This document shows positions 27,020 to 36,472 of a stretch of DNA of 64,000 nucleotides, one piece after another. The stretch comes from Dromaius novaehollandiae (Eukaryota; Chordata; Aves; Casuariiformes; Dromaiidae), in assembly GCF_036370855.1 (NCBI RefSeq), contig NC_088117.1:1798001-1862000 (forward strand), in the 5' to 3' direction. The position numbers were made by a program, and so were the translations under genes. The notes beneath the pieces are model-generated. The model saw only the letters and a list, made by a program, of their open reading frames with translations, made no database searches and had not been told where the DNA came from. The first letter of the stretch is position 1. Every line of letters begins with the position of its first letter.

Positions 27020-27520
27020 TGGGGCTCCCCCGAGGGCCCCCGCGCCGATCCCCCAGGGCCCCTGCGACCCCCCGGATCCCCGTGATCCCCCAGCGGCCTC
27101 CAGTGACCCCCCTGGAGCCCCCAGTGACCCCCGAGGATCTCCCTGTGGCTCCCCATAACCACTATAAGCGCTCCTGTGACCCCGTCACCCCCTCCTGTGA
27201 CCCCTCATAACCCCCATTTCCCCTCCTGGGACCCCCTCAGGGCCCCCCGTGACTCCCCATAACTCCCCGTAACTCTCTCCTATGACCCCCTCCAGGCCTC
27301 CCCCATGAAACCCCCATAGCTGCCATAACCCCCTGGGACCCCCTGCAGCCCCCCATAGTGCCCTGCAGTGGCCCCCCAGAACTGTCCTGTGACCCCCCCC
27401 ATAATCCCCTCCCGTGACCCACCATGACCCCGCTGTGGGCCCCGGCATCTCCCCGCGATCCCGTGCTGTCACCCCCCAACCCCCCACCATGCTCCCCATC
27501 TCCAATCTCCTGCAGGGCCC
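27020..27520. repeat. C-rich degenerate minisatellite
   Basis: About 500 bases built from imperfect units of the type CCCCNGTGACCCC and CCCCATAAC, with G scarce on the plus strand. The minus strand carries many runs of 4-7 G. It lies between the RABL6 island and the AMBP 3' end. The long open frames through it on both strands (for example 27185-28141 minus) come from its lack of stop codons. Confidence 0.75.
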
Positions 27521-28500
27521 AGGACGGAGCGGGGGGGACGCTCTGCCGTGGCCCGGGGGGTGCTGAGGGGACCGTGCTGTGGGGCACATGGCAGCGTCGG
27601 AGGGTACACGGGCACAGCAGCCCCCGCTGGGGCCGTGGGTGCACCTGGGGCCCAGGGCTGTCCTCCATGTGTGCCCCGGGTCCTTGGGTGCCCTGGCAGC
27701 CTGAGTCGGGGGGAGCTGGGCTTGGGGGTACAGCCCCCAGGAAGGACCCTGGGCGCTGGGAGCAGGGCAGAGAGCGGTCCCAGTGCCTGTGCACCCCCCC
27801 GACGCCGTGGCTTGGGGACTTCGCCCCATGCTGATCTGGGACTGAACACTAAAATCAGCCAGCGCCCTGAGTGAGGAGGCTGGCAGCGGCTTGCAAGGAT
27901 GCCCTGGGCAAAGGGGCACCTTGGGTGCTGCCTGCAGTTCCCATGAGGTCCTAACCCACCCAGAACCTGGGGCAGAGGGAGCAAGGTGCCCTGGGCAGGA
28001 GCAGGACAGCCCGGCCCCCACTTGTTCCCTCGCTGTGCTCCTGGCTGGCAGCACGATCCCCGCATCCCCCAGGATGCTCGCGGTGTGCTGCGGGCGGGAG
28101 TGGGGCCGAGGGAGCAGCAGTGCCGGCTGCGGGGCACTCACTGTCCCACTGGGCCCTTCCCGCTGCTGCTGTGCTGCCGTATGAATTATTTGCTGCTAAG
28201 GCGGTGCCTGCTGCCCCCTTCCCGGCTGCCTGTGATCAGCCCCTGGGAGACGGGGGGCTGCAGCCCATCCAGCGGGATGCCCTGAGCCCCTCGATGCCCG
28301 TGTTGGCCACCCCAGCAGCAGGAAAGGGGCAGGAGGCAGAGGCTCATGGGGGTCACCCAGCAGCCCTGATGGGGTGGGGGCACCCAGTAGGGGAAGTCAT
28401 TGAGGACTCAACAGCATCACCTAGACCCTCCTGGAAGTCCCCCTCTCCGCCCCCCCCTGCACCTCTGAGGGCTCCAGATGGACACGCTGGGCTCTTTAGT
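27521..28500. other. Spacer between RABL6 promoter and AMBP 3' end
   Basis: GC-rich unique sequence with no convincing exon. AMBP is transcribed towards RABL6 in the same direction. Its poly(A) region is about 1.5 kb upstream of the RABL6 island. Confidence 0.6.
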
Positions 28501-28513
28501 CACGTTAGAGACA

Positions 28514-28519
28514 TTTACT
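28514..28519 (-). terminator. AMBP: Probable AMBP poly(A) signal (AGTAAA)
   Basis: A variant signal AGTAAA about 110 bases after the stop on the minus strand, followed by a GTG/TGT-rich stretch. No AATAAA is nearby. It would give a short 3' UTR, as in mammals. Confidence 0.45.
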
Positions 28520-28630
28520 GCGTGGCCACGGCCGTGGCTGTGCAGGCGACGCGCCGGGGCTGCTCCCAGCGCCTTCCTGTGCGGTCCGGGCTGCCGTGCT
28601 CGGTGCAGGCAGCTCGTCCTCCGCCCCGCA

Positions 28631-28662
28631 TCAGTTTGACAAATTCAGAAACTCCTCGTCCT
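28631..28662 (-). CDS. AMBP: AMBP coding exon 10 (C-terminus and stop)
   Basis: The last ten residues, [10 protein letters not shown], then TGA (28633-28631). It matches the acidic tail and final SN of human AMBP. Acceptor CTCTTGCAG. It is too short for an ORF scan; the phase fits exon 9. Confidence 0.92.
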
Positions 28663-31600
28663 CTGCAAGAAGAGAAGTGCACGGTGTGACAGCCAGACCT
28701 GCAGACCCCATGGCGTGCTGCTTGCTTTGTCCCTGCCATCGGGGATGGGTGGGAAGTAGTCAGGACCCTCCAGGCACCCCTTTGCTCCCATGGGTGGTGG
28801 GCTCCCGGCCCCCATCGCTGCTCACACAGCCTCTGCAGTGGGGCGCAGAGGCCCCAGGGCAGTGCCTGACAGTGGGGAGCAGCCCTGCATGGGAGCTCAG
28901 GTCAGGCATGCCGCAGCCTTTTCAGCCCCAGGACTGGGGGCAGGTTCAACTGGAGCTGGCCATGATTGAACATCCCTGAGCTCATCCCTCTCTGCACTCA
29001 GATTTCCATTGCTGTGCTCAGGAAAACGTAACTACTCAGCCTCACTACTGTGTCTCCCCAGGTGGACACAGGTGGATGGGTTCAAGGTGTGGAAGGGGCC
29101 ATGTGTGCTGACACTGGGGCAGGGCAGCCACTGGGTGCATGGGCTGGACTGGGCTTGGGGGGCCAAGGGGACACATTAACATCCTGACAGATCCCCATTT
29201 GGAGAAATCCCCCAGTGATGGAGACTCCACATCTGCCCTGGCCATGCTTCCCAGCGCTTCGCTCTATCACCCCTCTAAAGGCTCCGACATAGAAGTCCCT
29301 GTGCTGACTAGAGCAGAAGGGTCCAGCAGGCATCGCATGGAGAGTACATCCCAAACTGGGACCCCAGTTCAGTGCTCATTTGTTGTGAGGGTCCCTCCAT
29401 CCTCGCCAAATCTTTCAACTGCTCTTCCCCCCCTGTGCTGTGCTGGGCATCCCCTGCCCAGGGGCTGTCACTTCACTGCTCCCCACCACGCTGAAGCCTG
29501 CTCAGAGCCCTTTCATCAAGATACATTGAAGTCCAATCCTGGTCTCAGCAAGTCTGCAGCCTCTATAGTCCCCCCACTTGATACTGTCTGCAGAAAAATG
29601 ATTGTGCTCCTCAGTCCCTCAGATTCCCAGACTCAGGATGGACTCATTCCTGATCCAGCACAAACCCATCCCAGACCCATTCCGGACTGAGGATAGACCC
29701 ATCCTAGACCCAGGACAGACCTGTCCCAGATCCATCCCAGACTTGGGACAAACCCATCCTGTACCCAGTAGAGATCCCTCCCACATGCATCTCACTCAGA
29801 CCCAGGGCAGACCCATTCCGGACCCAGGACCCATCCCAGACCCAGAATAGACCCATCCTAGACCCTGGACCGACCTGTCCCATGGCCAGGCAGACCCAAC
29901 ACACCCATGCCCAGCACAGAGCATGATGCGAGGTGCTGCAAGCAGCTCCCCCCACCTGCTGCCCTGATTTCCTGCAAGCCCGGCAGCGATGGGGTGGAGG
30001 AGAGAGATGGTGCCGTGTGGGCAGGATGGCCCATACCTCCCAGCGGGGGAGCCCCGCAGTACTCCTTGCACTCCTTCTCCGAGTAGAACTGGTTCCCGTT
30101 GCCCTTGCAGCCTCCGTAGTTAAAAGTGATGCACTTGCCCTGGGCTGCATCGAAGGCCCAGCGTATCACCGGCTTCTGGCAGGGACCCTGGACAACGGGC
30201 AGCCTGCAGGCAGCTGCAGAGACACAGGGCAGCTCTGAGGGCGGGCCAGGTCTCCAGGGCTCGAGACCAGGGTGCTGTGCCCACCCCCAGGTGCACACCA
30301 GCACCTCCCACACAGACGGTGGACAAGATCACTTGCAGATCCCCCCCAATTCCTTCTGCTGCCTCTGCAAAGGCACTTCCTGCACCTTCTCTCCACGATG
30401 CCCTCAGCCCACCAGGATGTCCTCCACGCTCTTTCTCCATCCTCCCTGCAGGCTGGCTCTGTTCCCCTGAGCCCCAAGCCCTTGTGGCCGGCCAGGGGCC
30501 GGGGAGCGTGCCACCGGGCTACCCCACTCACCCTCCGTCCTGCAGGCCTGCAGGCACTCCTTCTCCGAGTAGAAGTTGTTGCCGTTGCCCAGGCAGCCGC
30601 CGTAGAGGAAGGTTTCACAGGCCATGGAGGAGGAGTTGTAGAAGAAGCGGGTGAGCATCCCGCTGCAAGGACCAGGGTCTCTGTTCAGCCTGCAGGAATC
30701 TGTGGATGAGCAGGACATGGGCTGTTGCAGGGAAATGATGCAGCTCCTGAGCGATGGCACGGGGCAGGGACATGCCCTGCTGTCAAGGGCCAATGCAGCC
30801 CTCCTTCCCCCAGGACATACCTTCCTTATTGCCGACGTAAAGGGGCAAGGAGCCTGCAGCTGAGCCCTCCTCGGGGGGCAGGACTGCTCTCCGCACCCTC
30901 TGCACAGGGAAGGAAGTGCAGGTCAGTGGGTTCCCTCCATACCTAGCAGTCCTGTGCTCATCCAAGATGGGGGCCAGATCCATGCATTCCAGATAAACAC
31001 ACCTGCAATGCCATAGTCGTGCCCTGAGCTGGCCTGGGAACATGCCTCTGCAGCTGGCTCTCACTGATGCAGGATGATTTATCCTCCAGAATATTTTTAT
31101 TTGCTCTCAAGCCAAGCGGGCTGTTTTTCTCCTATCCCCTCTTCAAAATCCTTCTAAACTCAACCCTGCGAGATCGTCATGTGTCGGATGAGTGTAGCCA
31201 AGGGATCAGTGGGGGGTGCTGAAGTGTGAAAAGCCTGTCATGGGGCAGGTCACAGGATGTGGACTTCCATCCTCCTCATCTCCTAGAGCAATACCCAGCT
31301 GGAGGTTATGTCGGAGCCCAGGGTATGCTCTTTGCTGGCTCCCCGAGTGCCAGCCTCTCACTAACAGGCCAGCTGGCCCTCAGGGGCTCTCTGTTGGCCA
31401 GATCCTAGCCAGCATGAGGCTGATGTGGGCTAGGCACTCAGCTGCTTTCCCCACCCTGGAGGTGGTCTCCACACCCTGTCTGTGGTGCTCAAAGATGGGC
31501 AAGTACTAAGGAGATACCAGGCTCCAGATGGAGTAACTTTTTCCCGTGAAACACTAGACAAAGATTAGAGTAAGAAAAGGATGTTGTTTTTCATCTGGAA

Positions 31601-34600
31601 ATTAATGCTTCTGTCCACCTGACTGCCCCGGGACCCTCATCACTTCAGCCTGCTCCTTCCTGTCCCCTCGTCCTTGCAGACAAAAGCCCACCAGCAGAAG
31701 TGAAAGAGGACCTCCCATGGTGCTCTGTGGAGATGCTGCCTGAAGAGTGTGCCTGGTACATAGAGCCTGGTCCCAGGATGAGTCTGCAGTGGGTTTGGCC
31801 TGGAGGGAATGTCCCCAGCTTTCATCCTTCTCAGGAGATCCCAGCTGGACCACTCACCTCGGGTGCAGTTGCGGTCTCCTGGGGGATGCATTCACCTAGG
31901 CCAGATGATGGGAAATAAAATCAGCAGCTTGAAAAGGGTAGTTTCTCAACAAAGTCATCTCACCATGGCCTGGTACCATGCAAACACAAGTGCCCTGGAA
32001 AGAGACACTCTCTCAGCTTGCCCCAGCACTCTTCCCCGTTTGCTGCTTTCCAGCTCCTTGGGGTACTCCATCTTCTTCCCGCTCCCAGGAGCCTCACCCT
32101 AAAATCCCCACACCCACCTGCATCATGCTACCACTTTCTGGGCCTCTGGGCTAAGCAAGCAGCTCTTCAGGTCCTGGAAGTGCCCAGACAAGGGCAGCAG
32201 TTGCAAGTGTCCCAGTAGGTCAGCTCTGGCATCCTGCAGCCTTGTCCCATCACAGCCGTTGTGGGAGGATTGACCCTATGGCCCAGCAATGACCCCACCA
32301 ACTGCCCTGGGGACAGTAGAAAACTGGACGCTGGGAGAAGCCTGACTGATCTGTGATCTTGTGTCCTCCTCCCCATCCCTTCAAAGTCCTTCTCTCTCCT
32401 TCCTCCATCCTGAATGTCACCCGTGTCCCCCAGCACTGTGCACTGCAATTGGCACGCCGTAAACAGCAGCCACACCAAGACGAAATGCCGGGGGAGAGGC
32501 AATGGGAGAGGGAGCCCCGGCAGAAGGGAGCAGTGGCTTACCTTTGTTAGCCAGGATGAAGATGGAGTCCTCGGGGATGCCCATCTCCAGAGCCAGCTGC
32601 TGGAAAGCTTCAATTAGGTCGTCCCTCAGCTCTGGGCTCCTCCCTGGGAAAGGGAAGGGGAACAGACTGTCAGCAGGCAGTTGGTGGCTGGCGTGTGAGT
32701 GGGTTGGTGTGGAGCCCCCCAACCACCCACCAACCCACAGAGCTCAAGCAGCTGCAGGCAGACATGGTATAAGCCTCACAGTCCTGTCCAAACTCTCCCA
32801 TGTTATTCTCCCGTCAGCCTTGGTTAAGGACTTTGATAAACTGGTTTTAATGTCTCTCAGTCATAGACAGCATCTCCTGCCACTTCTAGATCTGGGTTTC
32901 TTCCAAGCAGGTTTTGCCACATTCATCCCAAATGACAACTTGGTTTGGACATTCATAGTGTGACGTGGCTCTCAGCTGAGCCATAAAACATCCACTTCAG
33001 TGCCAAAGATGAGCTGGAGCCAATGCACTGCTTTCAAAGCTGTGGTCAGGTTCCTCAAGGCCAAGCGAAGGGCAATATTACTGAGCTGTTTTGGCCCACC
33101 CAAGAGTCTGTTTGCCCAGAAAGTGTCATAGCCAGACATACCATACAGCTTCAGCGTAGTGGTTGGACCAAAGCTACTTTTCTTCTTCATCAGAATGACA
33201 GCGTATTCTTCGTAGTTGGTGCGAAGCACGTAGGACTTGATAGACACATCCCATTCTGAGTGAGACAGAGATGCACAGGACGTCATTCCTGCCCTGTTAG
33301 CGTGTGATGGTGGAACGTGGAGGTGGAAGGGGCCCAGCTGAGAGACAGTGACACCAGGCTGGGGATTGTGCCAGCCACACAGCCCATGTCACCCACAGGG
33401 CCTGTTACAGAGCATCTCAAATGAGGGGAGAAAAAAGGGAAGGTAAGACAGCCCAGAGTTGGGGGCTGAAATCGGGCACCTAATTCAAGAAATGATCTGA
33501 TTGTTGGGAAACAGCTACTGACCCCTATGCAACCTTGACTCCCTTTGGGCCCACTGAGGTCTTGTTTTTCAAAGGGATTCAAAAACAAAGGTTTTCAGAC
33601 AACTGAAACACTATCCACACTCCTGAAACACAGCTAGTGGGAGCCTGCCCAGCTTGGGACCTTGGAGATGGAAGGGATCTGCACAAGTATTCCATAGTCC
33701 TGTGCCCACACAGGGGCAGCTCTGAAACAGCCCCCAAGACCTTGCTCCCTGCTTTGCCCAGAAACAACCCAAACCATGGCGTGGTCCCTTCCTTGGGAGC
33801 CCTGCTCCCATCAGACCCTTCCTCAACCACCAGCTGTGTGCTTTGAGTCTCAGCACTGGTTCTCATGGCCTGACTGTGCAGCAGCTTTCAGGCCAAGCAG
33901 ATCAGCAGTCAGTCCAACTTACTGGGGTTATAGTAGGTGTATCTGCCAGGAGTGCTGGTTTTCTGGTATTCTCCTGAAACATGGGTGCAGTCATCTTGCC
34001 TAGAGAGAGGGAGAAAGCAACCAGCTGCTTGGAGTGATCTCTTCCTATTTATGGTATGAAAATCCTGCCTGAGGCACCAAGGCTGGCCATGGCACAGGAG
34101 CCCTGAAATCCCTGCTGCCCACACAGGCATTGCTGCCTCCTGCTTCCAGACTGGAGTCCTGGGCAGCTGTGAAAGATGGAGGGAAATGGCCTAGTGGGAC
34201 AGGGGGACAGGAAATGCCTCCTTCAGACTGGGCACTGATGGGAACAAAAAACAAAGGATGGAGGGGAGTCTCTGAACTTTGCTGACCACCAGGAGCAGAG
34301 CTGATGGCATTTTGTAGTAACCCTCTTGGGCTGGGATTGACTTTGGTATTTTGAGCTCAATCCAGGCCCACCTCAGTGCCCAGACTCCAGCCAGAGCAAG
34401 TAATTCTCCATGCCTGGTCCCAGGCCCTGGGGGACCCAGCACCCCTGGATGGGAAAGCTTTGGGGGTGACGAGCACCCACAGCAACAGCCCACACGCACA
34501 ACACTGCATACCGGAGCCTGGTGCTGATGGTACTGATCTGATCGTCACTCAGACCAGGGCCCAGCACCAGTGTGCCCATATTGAATTTTTCCTTATAGTT

Positions 34601-36027
34601 CTTCATCCATTTGCAGGTCGTAGCGATAGCAATGTCATACCACTTCCCATACATCTGCAGGGAAAAGAAAGGGACATCTCTGCTGTGACCACTCTCCACC
34701 AAGGCTGGGGCATCTCTTGGTTTTCTGGAGAACCAAAACATTTGTGGCAAAGAAATCAGTCAATGGGGTGATGGAGCAGGGTGCTGGGGGGCAAAGCTGC
34801 TGCACGATTTAGGAAGCTGCTGGGCACCAAGCAGGATTTTCCAAACCCTTGGTCTCTAACTTCCCACCAGGCTCTCAGGCTTGGATCGCTGGCAGGACTC
34901 GAGAGCTGCTGGCATGCTGCCTTTCAGGAGAAATGGTGGGCCAGGCTTACCAGGGCACTGGCTTTACAACAAAACTGTGCTTCCTGAGGACGAAACTCAG
35001 GGCAGAGTGTGGGTACCTGGCCCTGGAGCAGTACTGAGGGCTGGAGCAAGGTGCTGATCTCTTTCCTTCACGCAGGGGAAAGGAGACAGGTGATCCACAG
35101 AGTCAACATGTGAAGTGGAAAGTGTGCGGAGATTGAGGGAGTTGATCCAAAATGCAGAGCTGGATGCCCATGTGTTTCACAGCAAGCAGCCAGGGAAGCA
35201 AAGGCCAGAACTGGAGCCCCGTCTGTGGTGGGTGCTCACTGCTGGGCGAGATGTCAGCCACCTCTCACCTGCTCCCGCCGGGGCCCATCCCCGCACCCAG
35301 GCTGGCATCACAGCCTCTGGCATGGGGGTTCAGGCAGTCTTAGGCAGCAGGGGAGGGAGCTGAGTGGGGGCTCCCAAGTCCCAGGGGAGTGCTCTAACCA
35401 CTAGGCAGGGTTTGAACCATTAGGTAGCATCTGGCAGGCATCCCAGGTACCCCTGATGGAGAGCCCAGATCCACGTGCGTGTGTGGGGATGTGTGGAGCT
35501 TCAAGGCAGGGGATGGAGGTGCCTGTGGGCAATCTCCCAGGTCCCATCCCAGCCGGTCTGCATCCCCCATGAATCCTGCATACTAGGGCTATCAGCAGGC
35601 CCTACGCATATGTCTTAGGCTGGGCAGATCATCAAGCATCTCATGGCATTCATCTGCCTCAGCCACTTGGGCTCCAGCTGCCCTGCTGGGGTACTTGCCG
35701 GGGGCGAGCCACAGTGCAATGACAGGAGGGCCCCATGCTGACAAGCTGTCTCTTCCTCCCGCTTGGCACCCCAGGGAGGTCCTCACTGCCAAGACCCATC
35801 CCACAGAGCCTGAAATAGGCATGGGAAATATTTTCCTCCTACTTGGAGGAAAACAAAATAAAGCCTTCCCCCATTCCCTCTGCCCCCAGGCTACAGGAAC
35901 CGCAGGCCGCTGTTACCCGCTCAGCATCAAAGTTCTCCTGCACTTGGATATCCTCCTCCTGGTCCCCAATAGGGGTCCCGCCGGCCGCGGCAAAGAGAAG
36001 GAGGGAAAGGAGACTCCAAAACATCAT
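28631..36027 (-). CDS. AMBP: Alpha-1-microglobulin/bikunin precursor, complete
   Basis: Secreted liver precursor cleaved into alpha-1-microglobulin (a heme/radical-binding lipocalin) and bikunin (the Kunitz light chain of inter-alpha-inhibitors). Minus-strand join: 36027-35917, 34654-34512, 33999-33923, 33255-33142, 32643-32542, 31895-31858, 30899-30821, 30699-30532, 30213-30037, 28662-28631. It totals 1041 nt = 346 residues plus stop, with all junctions GT-AG and phases consistent. Seen: signal peptide about 1-17; lipocalin GKW (40-42); Cys51 = mature Cys34, the reactive thiol; a second Cys pair in the lipocalin; furin site RVRR before residue 200; Kunitz 1 (Cys 224-274) with all six Cys and an NSS sequon at 243; Kunitz 2 (Cys 280 onward) with six Cys. 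Bikunin is 147 residues, as in human. Odd: the chondroitin-attachment Ser is followed by Ala, and the two P1 residues are Ser234 and Gln290. A lineage-specific AMBP paralogue cannot be excluded. Introns hold a SINE fragment and a minisatellite. Confidence 0.97.
29615..29880. repeat. Degenerate minisatellite in AMBP intron 9
   Basis: Imperfect tandem units of the form CAGACCCATCC / CCAGGACAGACC repeated over about 260 bases. The units vary too much for a fixed period to be set by eye. Confidence 0.7.
30037..30213 (-). CDS. AMBP: AMBP coding exon 9 (Kunitz domain 2)
   Basis: A complete second Kunitz domain from AACRLPVV to [10 protein letters not shown] with six cysteines. The reactive loop is GPCQKPV, so P1 is Gln, where human bikunin has Arg. 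Acceptor CTCTGCAG, donor G|GTATGG. Confidence 0.97.
30532..30699 (-). CDS. AMBP: AMBP coding exon 8 (Kunitz domain 1)
   Basis: A complete Kunitz domain with six cysteines at 224, 233, 249, 257, 270 and 274. The reactive loop is GPCSGML, so P1 is Ser (Met in human). The NSS sequon and SMACETF segment are retained. Acceptor ATCCACAG, donor G|GTGAGT. Confidence 0.97.
30821..30899 (-). CDS. AMBP: AMBP coding exon 7 (furin site and linker)
   Basis: Encodes [17 protein letters not shown] and on to YVGNKE plus one base. RVRR is the cleavage site that separates the two products. The glycosaminoglycan-attachment region reads EEGSAAG, whereas human has EEGSGGG. Confidence 0.97.
31858..31895 (-). CDS. 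AMBP: AMBP coding exon 6 (38 bp)
   Basis: A short exon encoding [13 protein letters not shown], phase 0 end. It carries the second disulphide Cys of alpha-1-microglobulin. Acceptor GGCCTAG, donor GAG|GTGAGT. It was located from the human segment RGECVPG. Confidence 0.95.
32542..32643 (-). CDS. AMBP: AMBP coding exon 5
   Basis: Encodes [18 protein letters not shown] to DSIFILANK plus one base, the C-terminal helix of the lipocalin. Acceptor TTCCCAG, donor G|GTAAGC. Confidence 0.97.
33142..33255 (-). CDS. AMBP: AMBP coding exon 4
   Basis: Encodes [19 protein letters not shown] to TTLKLY plus one base. The human N-glycosylation sequon at the start of this segment (NIT) is DVS here, so that site is absent. 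Acceptor ACTCAG, donor G|GTATGT. Confidence 0.96.
33923..33999 (-). CDS. AMBP: AMBP coding exon 3
   Basis: Encodes [15 protein letters not shown] to YTYYNP plus one base. The Cys pairs with the one in exon 6 in known lipocalins of this family. Acceptor CTCTAG, donor A|GTAAGT. Confidence 0.95.
34512..34654 (-). CDS. AMBP: AMBP coding exon 2 (lipocalin GxW, Cys34)
   Basis: Starts [14 protein letters not shown] and ends STRL plus two bases. It has the lipocalin GxW signature and the free reactive Cys. Acceptor CCCTGCAG, donor CG|GTATGC. Confidence 0.97.
35290..35410. repeat. Ancient SINE fragment in AMBP intron 1 (probable)
   Basis: Contains 'caagtcccaggggagtgctc' followed by 'taaccactagg', close to the conserved end of amniote MIR/CORE-like SINEs. 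The 5' edge is uncertain. Confidence 0.5.
35917..36027 (-). CDS. AMBP: AMBP coding exon 1 (signal peptide)
   Basis: Residues 1-37, beginning [17 protein letters not shown] and ending QENFDAER, phase 0, donor CGG|GTAACA. Two adjacent ATG codons are possible starts; I used the upstream one. Cleavage after Gly17 puts the conserved lipocalin Cys at mature position 34, as in other species. Confidence 0.95.
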
Positions 36028-36464
36028 GTCTGGCAGCTTCAGAGTGCCCCTCGGCCCCCAAGTGCCGGCCAGGATCCCGGACTCTGCGCTGTCCCCACTG
36101 CGCAGGAGCGTGACCTTCAGACCGGCAGCCAGCAGGGAGGGGAGTGCTGGGGCCTATCAGGGAGGTGTGGGGGCAGCTCGTGGCCCCGCACAGCCTGGCC
36201 ACACAGGCCCCGGGGCACACCACAGCCCGGCCCTCAGTGGTGGCCGGGATCTGCAAGGCACAGCTGTGCTGAGCCTTCCCGAGAGCTGGCAAAGGAGGGG
36301 AGGCAAGCATCCTCCTCGTGCATTGCCCTGAGTCCCCCGGGAGTTTCCGCACACCTCGCTCTTCCGTGGCCTGGCTGAGATCCTCACCCTCATCTATTCC
36401 TTTAGCTCCTCTTGTCCCAGGCATGGGGACAAGGACCTGCTGGTCTCCTTTACTCTAGCTTGGG

Positions 36465-36472
36465 ATTTATAC
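36465..36472 (-). promoter_or_regulatory. TATA-like element upstream of AMBP (weak)
   Basis: GTATAAAT on the minus strand, about 440 bases upstream of the AMBP start codon. It is the only TATA-like match in this orientation close to the gene. Using it would imply a long or spliced 5' UTR. No convincing HNF1 or HNF4 site was found beside it. Confidence 0.25.

Noticed and set aside
26408-27210. Overlapping 180-200 codon open frames in the RABL6 island, suggesting a divergent gene
   Set aside because: All frames on both strands are open because of GC bias. No conserved peptide or downstream exon.
27185-28141. A 318-codon minus-strand open frame
   Set aside because: Mostly translation of the C-rich minisatellite and its flank; repetitive Gly/Trp/Pro composition, no homology.
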